From Neurospora crassa OR74A (Eukaryota > Ascomycota > Sordariomycetes > Sordariales > Sordariaceae): 64,000 nt of DNA. Every line of letters starts with the position of its first letter. Position 1 is the stretch's first letter. Under the pieces are notes generated by a model. It was given only the letters and a program-made list of their open reading frames with translations, was not told the origin of the DNA and made no database searches. Where the stretch lies: positions 4,030,001-4,094,000 of the forward strand of contig NC_026504.1 in NCBI RefSeq assembly GCF_000182925.2. The letters are read 5' to 3'. A program made the position numbers and the translations under genes. Of this stretch, positions 11,380-22,469 are shown piece after piece.

Positions 11380-12320
11380 GAAAATAGGAGAAAATAGAAT
11401 TCTATAGTATTAATATTAAGTCTACGTTTTAGAATAGATATAGGCCGAATTACTCTATACTTACTATAATATAGTAATAGCCGGATATTTAGGTTAAAGG
11501 AAAATATTAAAATATATTAATTAATTCTACTATTAATTTACTATTACAATTAATATTAAATTATACGTCTATAAATATCTAGTATATTAAAAGGTTAAAC
11601 CTTATAATTATTAATTATATAAATTATTAAAGTTATTACTTATCCTTATTATTCTTTAATAAAATATTTTATATAATTTTATTACTAGAGTACTAAAATT
11701 ATTTAACCTTATATTTAATTGGACTTACAATATAATTTTTATTATTATTAACTGTTTTATTAAATATATTTTATATATCCCTATATAAAAGACAATCGAC
11801 GCCCGACAATTTATATTCTTCTTCTAGCAAAACGTTTTCTAATAATTTAATTTCCCAAATTCTATTATATTAGATAGAAATAGCCTTTTTATAAACTAAT
11901 TTTAGAAAATTTACTACAAGCTCCTAGATATTTATAAACGCCTTAATATAGCTTAATATCCCTAAACAGNNNNNNNNNNNNNNNNNNNNNNNNNNNNNNN
12001 NNNNNNNNNNNNNNNNNNNNNNNNNNNNNNNNNNNNNNNNNNNNNNNNNNNNNNNNNNNNNNNNNNNNNGTCGATTAGGCCGAAAAAATTATGTTAATAT
12101 AATAGACGTATAATAATTATTTCTATACTACTATCGAAAAATCCCCCTCGGAGCTACTCTTCGGGTATTATTTTTAGGGATTAGCGGATTTAAAACGAAG
12201 GTAGAAGATAGTCCTTCTAATAATAATTATTAATTGGATTGACGAGCTACTTCGCAAATAATTAAAAATTATAGTAACCTTAGAGGTTATTAACTAAGGG
12301 TATGCGAAATAGTATAATAA
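11380..12320 (+). pseudogene. Integrase relic of element B
   Basis: Counterpart of 7313-8250, mutated at partly different sites and cut by the gap at 11970-12069. Sequence on both sides of the gap aligns with A, so little may be missing there. Confidence 0.65.
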
Positions 12321-12589
12321 AATTCGGAAATTAAAGGAATTTAATATTAAAAATTAAATTTTACTTAATACGAAGTATATTAAATAATGTTACTTAAGTA
12401 CTAAATTAATAAATAAATTTTTAAGACCCTTCTAAATTATTAAAGTTATTAGAGAGAAGAAAATAGTATATTAATTCGTACTCCCCGCGTATTACTAAAT
12501 TTATTTAATATTCCTTATTATTTTACTAAAATTATATTATAGGGATTCCGCTATAGCGGCGCCGCAAAGAGAAATTATAAATATTAAGG

Positions 12590-12760
12590 AGGATAATATT
12601 TAGTACGAAGTTGAAGTAATTATAAAATATTGTAAATCTAATTATTAATATTAATTTTAAATTAAATAAAAGGGGTATCCGGACAACGAAAATTCGTAGG
12701 TTTTACAAGAGGATATAAATTACCTAAATTTATTTAAAGAATATAAAATTAAGGAAATAT
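12590..12760 (+). pseudogene. Chromodomain relic of element B
   Basis: Same layout as the chromodomain of A: YEVEVIIKYCKSNY, then KGYPDNENS-like and a Leu-rich end (DINYLNLFKEY). Here K-W-K-G-Y reads with Lys in place of Trp or a stop. Confidence 0.7.
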
Positions 12761-12837
12761 AATAACGGTATACTAGCGGTAGGCCGACTATTAAATTAAT
12801 AAGGGTTAATTAGGTAGTAAAAGGAGAATAGTAATTA

Positions 12838-13290
12838 TTAAAACTATAAAATAAAGACGCAAAACGTAAATATAAAATATAAAATATAAATATAAGACGC
12901 AAAATGTAGACGTAAAATGTAAATGCAAAACGTAAAACGCAAATGTGAGACGTAGATGTAAGATGTAAAATATAAATGTAAAACGTAGACGTAAAATACA
13001 AATATAAAGTGTAGAATAGAGATATAAAACGCTAATATAAATTATAAAGTAGAGACGTAAGTAGAAATGTAAAGCGCTAATATAAACCGCAAAGCAAAAA
13101 TGTAAGTAGAGATGCTAAATGCTAATATAAATTATAAAGTAAAAATATAAGTAAAGGTATAAAATATAAATAAAAAAACGTAAATATAAAATATAAAGTA
13201 GAGATATAAGAGTAGAGAGGTAGAGTAGAAATATAAAGTAAATAAACGAAAATAGAAATATAAAGTAGAGATATAAAGTAAAAATACTAA
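12838..13290 (+). repeat. Minisatellite of element B
   Basis: About 450 bp of 6-7-bp units (aaaatgt, aaacgc, aaagta types), uninterrupted, directly after the chromodomain. It is longer than the arrays in A and C; only the B copy is intact on both sides in this window. Confidence 0.8.
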
Positions 13291-13417
13291 ATAGGACGAG
13301 AAATAGGAGGGGAAGGTAATTTAATTTAATATAGGATATTAATAAAGTATTAAATAGAATATAACCCGCATTTTCTATTATTACTCTAAATAAAAAAATC
13401 CTTAGCGGCGTCCGCTA

Positions 13418-13490
13418 TTATTAATATAGGATTAGAACCTATAACCTTAGGAGGAATACTCCCGTATACTACTGTGCCTATCGATAATAT
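13418..13490 (-). other. tRNA-like segment antisense in the 3' region of element B
   Basis: On - the sequence reads like an eroded tRNA: gataggcacagtagtatac in the place of a D arm, a ggag/ctcc stem, then ataggttctaatcctat, a perfect 5-bp T-arm-like hairpin whose ggttctaatcc matches the RNA polymerase III B box (ggttcganncc) closely. The copy in element C is at 21835-21912. The acceptor stem is not convincing, so this is a resemblance, not a functional tRNA. Confidence 0.35.
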
Positions 13491-13499
13491 TTGTAAATA

Positions 13500-14450
13500 C
13501 TACTTTATATTATTTATTTATAATCCTCCTTTGTAAACTCCAATAACTTATTTAATTTTCTATCTATAAACACTAACCTCCTATTAACTATCTAATATTA
13601 AGGATTATAATTACAACTAGGGGAGGGGGGAATATAAATAGGAGTATTTAATATAAAAATATTTATAAGAGAGCCGCTATTACTAGTAATAAAACTATTA
13701 ATAAGGGCTACCGGATCGATATTAATATTAATATCGCTAATACTATAATAACCAAATCTCAAATAGCCCTTATAATCGAAGTTCTTAATTCGGAATATAC
13801 TAAATAATATTGTAAAAAGATTATTATTAATAAAGTACGCTTATATTATAGCTTAAAACGTTATTATAAATTAATACAACTACTATAAGAGGGGGGTAAG
13901 TAAGGGGCTACTAATATTAATAAAGCGTATAATTTTAACTACTATATCCTATATATTATTTTGGNNNNNNNNNNNNNNNNNNNNNNNNNNNNNNNNNNNN
14001 NNNNNNNNNNNNNNNNNNNNNNNNNNNNNNNNNNNNNNNNNNNNNNNNNNNNNNNNNNNNNNNNGGCGAAGGAAGGAAACGAAGGTTCTAAGGACGGAAC
14101 TTATAGGGAGGGGGATTATATTTAAATATTATAATAGGTTATAGTAAATACGAATATAGGAGAGTAACCTACAAAAGGAGCTTCGGGATTCAATTATATA
14201 AATATTATATAATAAATATAAATAATAGAGGGTACCCTACGAGAGTATTAAATAGCGCCGCAAACACGGATAATAGAGAATATTTAATAAAAAGAATTAT
14301 AGGGTATAATTATATTAGTATTCTAAAGTACTTATTAATGCTCTTAAATTCAATATAGCACTCTTTATTAGGAAAAACGATATTTATTACCTTATACGCT
14401 TATAGAATGATAATTTTAGTAATAGTTGGGAATCTAACTAATTTTTTAAA
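13500..14450 (+). other. Unidentified part of the 3' region of element B
   Basis: Between minisatellite and tandem repeats lies about 1 kb that is neither LTR nor pol. On + parts read as protein-like sequence (KSQIALIIEVLNSEY, then KVRLYYSLKRYYKLIQLL), which may be an extra ORF relic of this retroelement family. A gap (13965-14064) interrupts it. I recognise no domain. Confidence 0.4.
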
Positions 14451-15000
14451 TTTAATGCTAGTTTTATATCTGTATTAGAATTTATAAAAATAGATATTAT
14501 AATACCGATATTCTAGCGGGCGGAACGCTAGCGCTTTAAATTTAATATTAGTTTCGTATTTATATTAGAATTTATAAGAATAAATATTATAATACTAATA
14601 TTCTAATAAACGGCTTCGTATCCGCATTTAAAGTTTGTAAAAATAGATATTATAATACTAATATTCTAATAGGCGGCTCGCTGTATTTAGAACTTATAAG
14701 AATAAATATTATAATACTAATATTCTAGTAGGCGGCTTTATATCTGTATTTAGAGCTTGTAAGAATAGATATTATAATACTAATATTTTAATAGGCGGTT
14801 TACTATATTTAGAACTTAGGAGAATAGATATTATAATACTAATATTTTAGCGGGCGGCTTTATATCCGTATTTGGAGTTCGTAAAAATAGATATTATAAT
14901 ACTAATATTCTAATGGGCGGCTTTATATCTGTATATAAGGCTTAGAAGAAGGGATATTATAATATTAATATTCTAGTAGGCGGTTCGTTAGTAGTAAAGT
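14450..15000 (+). repeat. Tandem repeats of about 60-66 bp in the 3' region of element B
   Basis: Roughly eight copies of a unit containing atattataatactaatattc followed by a variable g/c-rich part (gcggct type) and a tatttagaact-type spacer. The same array, with other copy numbers, is in A (16190-16640) and C (19880-20270). Confidence 0.8.
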
Positions 15001-15202
15001 AATTATAATATTTAGAATATAGCGTTAGTAGCTATTACGAATAATAATTCGCTTAAATTAAAGGGCGAGGATATTATACTTTCGCTAGTAATATAGTTTA
15101 ATAACGCTATAATAGTATAATACTAACGCCCTCCGCTATTTAATTAGAATCTACTCCGAATTGTAAAGGTTCCGAGGACGGAACTTATAAGGGGGGGGGT
15201 CG

Positions 15203-15334
15203 TATTAAGAGGCTAAAAACTCGTATATAAAAGTACCTTAGCAGCTACTACTCCCCTTCGTTAACTAACGTATAGGATTATTAATAATAATACCTATATC
15301 GGGTCGGGCTCGCGGGAAGGATAATCTAATACTA
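15203..15334 (+). repeat. 3' LTR of element B, truncated by assembly gap
   Basis: The first 132 bp of the family LTR (tattaagaggct) preceded by a g-run polypurine tract at about 15186-15200. The remainder, the expected TSD of B and about 1 kb of A are hidden in the 100-N gap that follows. Confidence 0.85.
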
Positions 15335-15434
15335 NNNNNNNNNNNNNNNNNNNNNNNNNNNNNNNNNNNNNNNNNNNNNNNNNNNNNNNNNNNNNNNNNN
15401 NNNNNNNNNNNNNNNNNNNNNNNNNNNNNNNNNN

Positions 15435-16834
15435 CAATTTTAAACGGGCGAATATAAAATAATATAGAGTAAAAAGAGCGTTAGGCAATTATATAAGTAG
15501 TAAGAAAAGGTAAATAGAAGGATAAAATAAAGGCGATAGTTAAAAGGGGAAGGATAGGATAAATAAATAATAATAGTAGCTATAAAAAAGTAGGAAAGAA
15601 AAGTGGAAAATAGGAAAGTATATAATTTAAATTATAATAAGGAGAATGGAGGTAGTAATTAAGAGTCGTATTATTAGAATAAAAAAAGTAATATAAAAAA
15701 CGAAATAAAGGTAATAAGGAAATAATTAAGAAGGAATAATATAAGTAAAGGAGGTTTATAAAGGAAGTAGTATATAAAGTTATAAAAAGTAAAGGAAGGA
15801 AACGAAGGTTTTAAGAATAGAACCTATAAGGAGGGGAATTATATTTAAGTATTGTAATAAATTATAGTAAATATAAATAATTAAATAGAGAATAGTTTAT
15901 AAGAGGAGCTTCGGATTTAATTACGTAGGTATTATATAGTAGGCGTAGATAATAGAGGGTACCCTACGAAAGTATTAAACTACGTTGTAAATACGGATAA
16001 TAGAGAATATTTAATAAGAGGAACTACGGAGTATAATTATATTAATATCCTAAAATACTTATTAATACTCTTAAATTCAATATAGTACTCCTTATTAAAT
16101 AAAATAATACTTACTACCTTATACGCCTGCGGAATAATAGTCTTAGTAATAATCGGGAACCTAACTAACTTCTTAAATCTAATATTAATTTTATATCTAC
16201 GTTAGAATTTATAAAAATAGATATTACAATACTAATATTCTAGCGGGCAGAATACTAACGCTTTAAATTTAATACCGGTTTCGTATCTGTATTAAAATTT
16301 ATAAAAATAAACATTACAATACTAATATTCTAGCGGGCGGTACGCTAAATAGTTAAATCTAATGCCGGTTTTGTATCCGCGCGGGAATTTAAGAGAATAG
16401 ATATTACAATACTAATATTCTAGCGGGCGGCTCGCTACATTTAGAACTTATAAAAATAAATATTACAATGCCAATATTCTAATAGGCGGTTTCGTCGTTA
16501 TATTTAGAGTTTGTAAGAATAGACGTTACGATACTAATATTCGGGTAAGTAGCTTTATATCTATATTTAGAATTTAAAAAAAGGGATATTATAATACTAA
16601 TATTCTAGTAGGCGGCTCGCTGGTAATAAAACGGCTACAATATCCGGGATATAGCGTCGGCGGTTATTATAAATAATAATTCGCTAAAATTAAGGGGTAA
16701 GGATATTGTACCTTTATTAGTAATATAATTTAATAATATTATAATAGTATAATACTAATACCTTCTACTACTTAATTAGGACCTATTATAAATTGTAAAG
16801 GTTCTAAGGACGGAACTTATAAGGGGGGGGGTTA
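15435..16834 (+). other. 3' region of element A after the B insertion
   Basis: Aligns with the 3' regions of B (14064-15202) and C (about 20970-19688, reversed): purine-rich stretch, duplicated purine-tract motif (15805-15838), tandem repeats (16190-16640) and the polypurine tract at about 16820-16831 directly before the LTR. No gene. Confidence 0.7.
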
Positions 16835-17174
16835 TATTAGGAGGCTAACAATTCGTATATAGAAGCACCTTAGCGGCTATTACTCCCCTTTATTAACTAA
16901 CGCGTAGGATTACTAATAATAACGCCTATATTGGGTCGGGTTCGCGGGAAGGATAATTCGGTACTGTGCTGAAGCGTTAAATTAATATAAAGCTTTATAA
17001 TATTCGTTAGCGGATAAATAGAGTTTGTATAGGTATAAAAGAGGTTTAACGAAGTGTAGTTTATTATAGTCGGTAATTATCAATATATCTTTAAATTAAC
17101 CCTTAACTTACTATCCCCTACGTATAGCCACGACCGTAGTCACCTCAGCCTACCTTTCGCCTACGTTCCTAACA
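16835..17174 (+). repeat. 3' LTR of element A
   Basis: 340 bp, tattagg to cctaaca, followed by attaa, the second TSD copy of A. At 17180 the sequence resumes as gag of element D. Confidence 0.9.
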
Positions 17175-17179
17175 ATTAA

Positions 17180-18060
17180 GATATATAATATAAACTTTAA
17201 GGCTAGTCTATATACTAATCCTAATACTATATAAATTGAGATCCTTAATACCCTACTAATTAATAAGTAATAATAGCTAAAGGGTTACTAAATTACCTAT
17301 ACCCTCTCCGGTAACGAAGATCCGACTGAATTGCTTGAATAGATTCGGTAAATTTTCGGTATTTATTATACCTAAAACTACGCTTTTAATAATTTTGTTA
17401 AAATAAAGTAGAAGGATGGCGAATTATTTTTTAAGTTCTTTATTAATTTCGACGACGAGCTCTTAAAAGCTAGCGGCTACGATTGGAATAGCTATATTAA
17501 ATTAGAATTCCTTTATTACGCTATTAATAAGAAGTTTAGTAATTACCTTTTTATTATTAAATTCTCTAACGATTATTTTATTTACGTAGAGTAGCTTTAG
17601 AATATTGCTTATAAATATAAAAAGATTGTAGAGTTCTAAACGCTCTACTAAAGCTACCTATAAAATAGTAATTAAAATAATTAGCGAATTAGAATATATA
17701 TTCTTATCGCCGCCGGTACGGGTTGCTCTAGTTATTAGTATTAAACCTATAGCTCTTCCTCCGCTATATCCTTTAGGATTCAATATAATACTAATAGTAA
17801 TATCCTTATAAGTATATTTAATATTCGTAATATTCGAAGTAAAGAGTCTTCTACTTAACTAAGGGGATAAGTTAAATAAGTATTATAGAATAAAAGGGAG
17901 AAATACCGTATTGAAGGATAGTGTATTTATTATAGCGCTACCGGCTACGTTATTACTAAGTACCTATATTTACTAATTATAAATCTTTAAAGTAAGGGAG
18001 TGTATATTTAAATTATTTAAGTAGCCTTATTATTTAATAAAGAGTTTTAAGTAACCGAAT
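17180..18060 (+). pseudogene. Gag relic of element D
   Basis: With stops, + reads as a retrotransposon capsid-like protein (FFINFDDELLKASGYDWN, FLYYAINKKFSNY near 17430-17570), ending in a zinc-knuckle relic at 17922-17963. There the C-x2-C-x4-H-x4-C spacing is kept, but residues read Cys, Tyr, Tyr, Tyr, all explained by C-to-T or G-to-A transitions. Confidence 0.75.
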
Positions 18061-18149
18061 TCTTAGATTCTGAATTAGACTAGGGAAAAGAGTAGCTTTA
18101 GTACGAAATTGGGTATTAGAGTTTACCCCCGAAGTATTAAGTAAAGTAG

Positions 18150-18600
18150 AAGAGTTTAAACTCTAAATAGAAATAGGACTAATTTTAATACTAATTATTA
18201 TTAATTCTACTAATTTATTCTACGCCCTTATCGATAAAGGTTACTAATATTATATTACTATTAGTAAAAATATTATTCGGGATTTCTAGATCCCCATTGT
18301 CCTAATCCCGGCTTAGTAGATCCGAAGCGCTATAGTAATTATAGAAGGCGCTTCTATTTAAGATATTGCGTATTTCCTTATAGAGTTTTAAGGCTGTATT
18401 TTATTAATTTGCGCGTATATAGTATTAGAATTCGAATACCCTATTATTTTTAGGAAGCTATAGTTAACGGCTAATTAAATATATTTAGTCCCTTATAAGA
18501 AGAGATTCTAGTATAGTACTACTTAATTTTAAATAAATTATATTAATAAATTTAAGCTTAAGACCCTATTTTTCAAGGAATTTTAGGGAGCTGCGTACGT
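18150..18600 (+). pseudogene. Aspartic protease relic of element D
   Basis: INSTNLFYALIDKGY near 18200-18245 corresponds to the retroviral-type protease core A-L-I-D-[S/N]-G-C/A, retaining the catalytic Asp codon. The position between the zinc knuckle and reverse transcriptase is as expected. The frame is broken by stops. Confidence 0.6.
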
Positions 18601-18829
18601 TCTTGCTACTACCTTTATTAAATATATTCGCCGGATAAATAAAAATAAAGGCCGGGCTATTATAGAAGCTTCTATATTTATTATCCAATTGGAGGATATT
18701 AAGAAAGCTTTAGTATTTAAGCGGGTTCGAACCAATAAGGAATTCTAATAAATCATCCTTAAAGACTTCTAGGACTTTATTCCTCTTTTTAAGAAGTAGG
18801 AAGCCAACTATTTTAATAATTATAAATCC

Positions 18830-19347
18830 GGAATTAATTTAAAAATTGAATTAAAGAAGGGGCCCGACGGTAGGGATTTCCCGCTCCCCTTCGGCCTATT
18901 ATACAATATATTTCGAAAAGAACTCTTAGTACTTAAAAAGACCCTCCGGGATTTAATAAATAAAAGCTTTATCCGTACTAATAGTTCGGCTGTTAAAGTC
19001 TCCGTTCTCTTCGTTCGGAAGCCGGGCGGAGGCCTTCGTTTCTATTATAATTATTAAACTTTTAATATAATTATTCGAATAGACCGGTACCCCCTACTAT
19101 TAATTTAAAAGATATTCCGAATATTTAAGGGAATAAAGTAGTTTTCTAAGGTAGATATAGTATAAGCCTTCTATAAAATTCGAATAGCGGAAGGAGAAGA
19201 GTATAAAATAGCGTTTCGAACGCGCTACGGCCTATTCGAGTAATTAGTAGTCCCCTTCGGGTTGTACGGTACTCTAGCTACCTTCTAACAATATATTAAC
19301 TAAGTATTATACGAATTTCTTAATAACTTTTATTCGGCGTATATAAA
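18830..19347 (+). pseudogene. Reverse transcriptase relic of element D, first part
   Basis: Strong Ty3/gypsy pattern on +: LPFGLLYNIFRKELLVLKK, LFVRKPGGGLRFYYNY, KIRIAEGEEYKIAFRTRYG and VVPFGLYGTLATF. It ends at YSAYI inside the catalytic YxDD codons, where element C is inserted. The frame resumes at 26798 (NNIFIFIN). RIP-free stretches here are longer than in the A/B/C family. Confidence 0.88.
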
Positions 19348-19687
19348 TATTAGGAACGTAGGCGAAAGGTAGGCTGAGGTAACTACGGTCGTAGTTATAC
19401 GTAGGGGACGGTAAGTTAGGGGTTAATTTAAAGATATATTAATAGCTACCGACTATAATAAACTACGCTTCATTGAACCTCTTTTATATTTATACAAACT
19501 CTATTTATTCGTTAACGAGTATTATAGAGCCTTATATTAATTTAGCGCTTCGGCGCAGTACCGGATTATACTTCCTACGAGCCCGATTTAATATAGGCGT
19601 TATTATTAGTAATTCTACGTATTAGTTAACGAAGGGGAATAGTAGCCGTTAAGGTGCTTCTATATACGAGTTTTTAGCTTCTTAATA
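19348..19687 (-). repeat. 3' LTR of element C (relative to its genes)
   Basis: 340 bp, inverted relative to the A and B LTRs; ends with the ttaata derivative of ctaaca, next to an eight- to nine-C run (19690-19698) that is the complement of the polypurine tract. Confidence 0.9.
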
Positions 19688-19879
19688 TAACCCCCCCCCT
19701 TATAGGTTCTATTTTTAGAACCTTTGTAATTTATAGTAGATTCTAGTTAAGTAGCGGAGGGCGTTAGTATTATATTATTATAATATTGTTAGGTTGTATT
19801 ACTGGCGAAGGTGCGATGTCTTTGCCCCTTAGTTCCGGCGAACTATTGTTTGTAATGACCGCCGACGCTGTATTTTGGA

Positions 19880-20270
19880 TATTGTAGCCGCTTCGCCGCT
19901 AGCGAGCTGCCTGTTAGAATATTAGTATTATAATGTCCCTTCTTTTGAGTTCTAAATACGGATACGAAGCTGCCCGCCCGAATATTAGTATTGTAATGTT
20001 TATTCTTACGAACTCTAAATGCGGCGACGAAGCTGCCCGCTAGAATATTAGTATTATAATATTTATTCTTATAAATTCTAAATGTAGTGAGCTGCTTATT
20101 AGAATATTAGTATTGTAATATTTATTCTCCTAAATTCTAGTACGGATATGAAACTGGTATTAGATTTAAAGCGTTAGCGTTCCGCCTACTAGAATATTGG
20201 TATTGTAATATCCATTCTTATAAATTCTAATATAGATACGAAACCGGTATTAGATTTAAGAAATTAGTCG
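19880..20270 (-). repeat. Tandem repeats in the 3' region of element C
   Basis: About five copies of the 60-85-bp unit with core gaatattagtattataat (complement of the core in A and B), spaced by g/c-rich agctgcc-type segments. Same position relative to the LTR as in A and B. Confidence 0.75.
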
Positions 20271-21834
20271 GGTTCCCGACTATTATTAAAACTATTATCC
20301 TATAGGCGTATAAAGTAGTAAGTATCGTTTTACTTAACGAAGAGTGCTATACTAAATTTAAGAGTATTAATAAGTACTTTAGAATATTAATATAATTACG
20401 CCCTATAGTTCCTCTTATTAGATATTTTCTATTATTTATGTTTGCGGCGCGGTTTAATATTCTCGTAGGGTACTTTCCGTTATCTATATTTACCGTATAA
20501 TATTTATATAATCGAATCCAAAGTTCCTTTTATAGGCTATTCTTTATTTAATTATTTACGCTTATTATAATTTACTATAATACCTAAATATAATCCCCTT
20601 CCCTATAGGTTCCGTCTTTAGGATTTTCGTTTCCTTCTTTCATTTTCTATAACTCTATATATTATTTCCTTTATAAACCTCCTTTATTTATATTATTCCT
20701 TTTTAATCGCCTCCTTATTACCCTTACTTCGTTTCTTATATTGTTCTTTTCGTTCTAATAGTACGACTCCTAATTACTACCCCCGCTCTCCCTACTATAA
20801 TCCGAATTACGTACCTTCTTATTTTCTATTTTTTTCTCCTACTTTTTTACAATTATTACTATTATTTATTCGTTCTATCCTTCCCCTTTTAATTATCGCC
20901 TTCGTTTTATCCTTCTATTTACCCCCTCTTACTATTTATATAATTATTTAACATTCTTCTTACCCTACGTTATTTTATATTCGCCCGCCTAAAATTATAT
21001 TTATTTACTTTAATTTATATTTATATAAGGATTTCCTCCTTTATTTATATAATACCCCTTCCGCTTACCCTCTTCGCTTCTCCTTTTTTTTTTCTTTCTA
21101 TTCTTACTTTTATTATTATATCCGCCCCCCCCTCGCCTATACTAGCCCCCCCCCCGGATATACGCCTCGCTATTATATNNNNNNNNNNNNNNNNNNNNNN
21201 NNNNNNNNNNNNNNNNNNNNNNNNNNNNNNNNNNNNNNNNNNNNNNNNNNNNNNNNNNNNNNNNNNNNNNNNNNNNNNTTTTTTACTTCGCTAACGTCTT
21301 TTCCTTCTAGAATTCAATAAGAAATTATAATATTCGCTAATAATACGCCGCTATATATTCGAAGTCCTTTGTAATATTTATAATTTACGGAACGCTATAT
21401 AGAATATAGTAATTAAGATTGTACGCTTTGCCAATACCGATAGCCCTCTACCTACCTTCCTTTTATAGTAATTATATTATTTTACGGCAGCGTTTTAAAC
21501 TATAATATAAGTGCGTTTAATTAATAATAGTCTCCCCGCAATATTGCTTAAAATATTTTATACTTCTAATTTTAATTATAAAGGTTATTTAAGACTAAAC
21601 TATTATAATATTAGTAATACTAATATTAATATTAATCCGGCGGCCCCCTTTAATTCTCCTATAAATATTTTTATATCGAATACTTTTATTCGTATCCCCC
21701 CTTCCCCCAATCGTAATTATAGTCCTTAGCGTTAGTCGGTTAATAGGAAATTGGTATTATTAAATAGAAAGTTGGACGAATTATTAGAATTTATAAGGGA
21801 GGATTATAAGTAGATAGTATAAGGTAGTATTTAC

Positions 21835-21912
21835 GAATATTATCGATAGGTGCGGTAGCGCGTAGGAATATTCCTCTTAAAGTTATAGGTTTTAATCCTA
21901 TATTAATAATAG
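21835..21912 (+). other. tRNA-like segment antisense to element C
   Basis: gataggtgcggtagcgcg has the look of a tRNA D arm, and gttataggttttaatccta forms a T-arm-like hairpin. The best-paired parts coincide with those of the copy at 13418-13490, which differs by RIP-type transitions. No full cloverleaf could be drawn by eye. Confidence 0.35.
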
Positions 21913-22039
21913 TAAATGCTATTAAGGATTTTTTCATTTAAAGTAATAATAGAAAATACGGGCTATATTCTATTTAGCACTTTATTAATATCTTATATTA
22001 AATAAATTACTTTCCCTTCCTATTTTTCATTTTATTTAA

Positions 22040-22395
22040 CGTCTTTACTTTATATTTCCGCTTTATATTTCTATTTTATATTTTTAGTTTGTTTTTCTAT
22101 TCTATATTTTTATTTTATATCCCTATTTTATAGCTTACATTTATATTTTATATCTATATTTTACATTTGCGTTTTGCGTCTGCGTTTTACGTTTTACATT
22201 TGCATTTTACGTCTCTACTTTGTATTTTACATTTTACGTTTGCATCTTACATCTCTACTTTACATTTTACGTCTTACATCTATATTTTACGTTTCTACTT
22301 TGCATTTTACGTCTTACGTTTATATTTTACGTTTCTACTTTATATTTTACATTTTACATTTACATTTTATATTTCTACTTTATATCTTTAGATAA
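22040..22395 (-). repeat. Minisatellite of element C
   Basis: Degenerate array of 6-7-bp units (tttacg, ttttgc, tctactt on +), the reverse complement of the arrays in A and B. Three overlapping Tyr/Phe/Leu-rich open frames at 22167-22420 are caused by the array. Confidence 0.8.
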
Positions 22396-22469
22396 TTATT
22401 ATTCTCCTTCCTCTATTTAATTAATTTTTATCAATTTAATAATCGGCCTATTACTAGTACGTTACTATT

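Larger units (their letters stand above)
8978..15334 (+). mobile_element. Chromodomain LTR retrotransposon B (same family as A), nested in A
   Basis: Begins with a complete 340-bp LTR (8978-9317) placed abruptly inside the minisatellite of A and ends with the start of a second LTR (15203) that runs into the gap at 15335. The order on + is LTR, internal region, reverse transcriptase (9838-10200), RNase H (10430-10700), integrase, chromodomain, minisatellite, long 3' region, purine tract and LTR. Further gaps lie at 9738-9837, 11970-12069 and 13965-14064. The alternative is a tandem array made by LTR recombination; nesting fits better because A lacks its own 3' region before 8978 and has one after the gap. 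Confidence 0.75.
4432..17174 (+). mobile_element. Chromodomain LTR retrotransposon A, split by element B
   Basis: 340-bp LTRs at 4432-4771 and 16835-17174 and a perfect 5-bp TSD (attaa at 4427-4431 and 17175-17179) define A. Its internal part runs 4772-8977, stops abruptly inside a minisatellite where element B starts, and resumes after the gap at 15335-15434 through 15435-16834. Coding relics on + are gag-like sequence, reverse transcriptase (KKGRKLKLYINFKALN near 6970-7015), integrase (about 7313-8250) and chromodomain (about 8490-8680). Gaps at 5760-5859, 7213-7312 and 15335-15434 are each exactly 100 N, so true lengths are unknown. The nested reading of A and B is an inference, since the right end of B lies in a gap. 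Confidence 0.82.
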
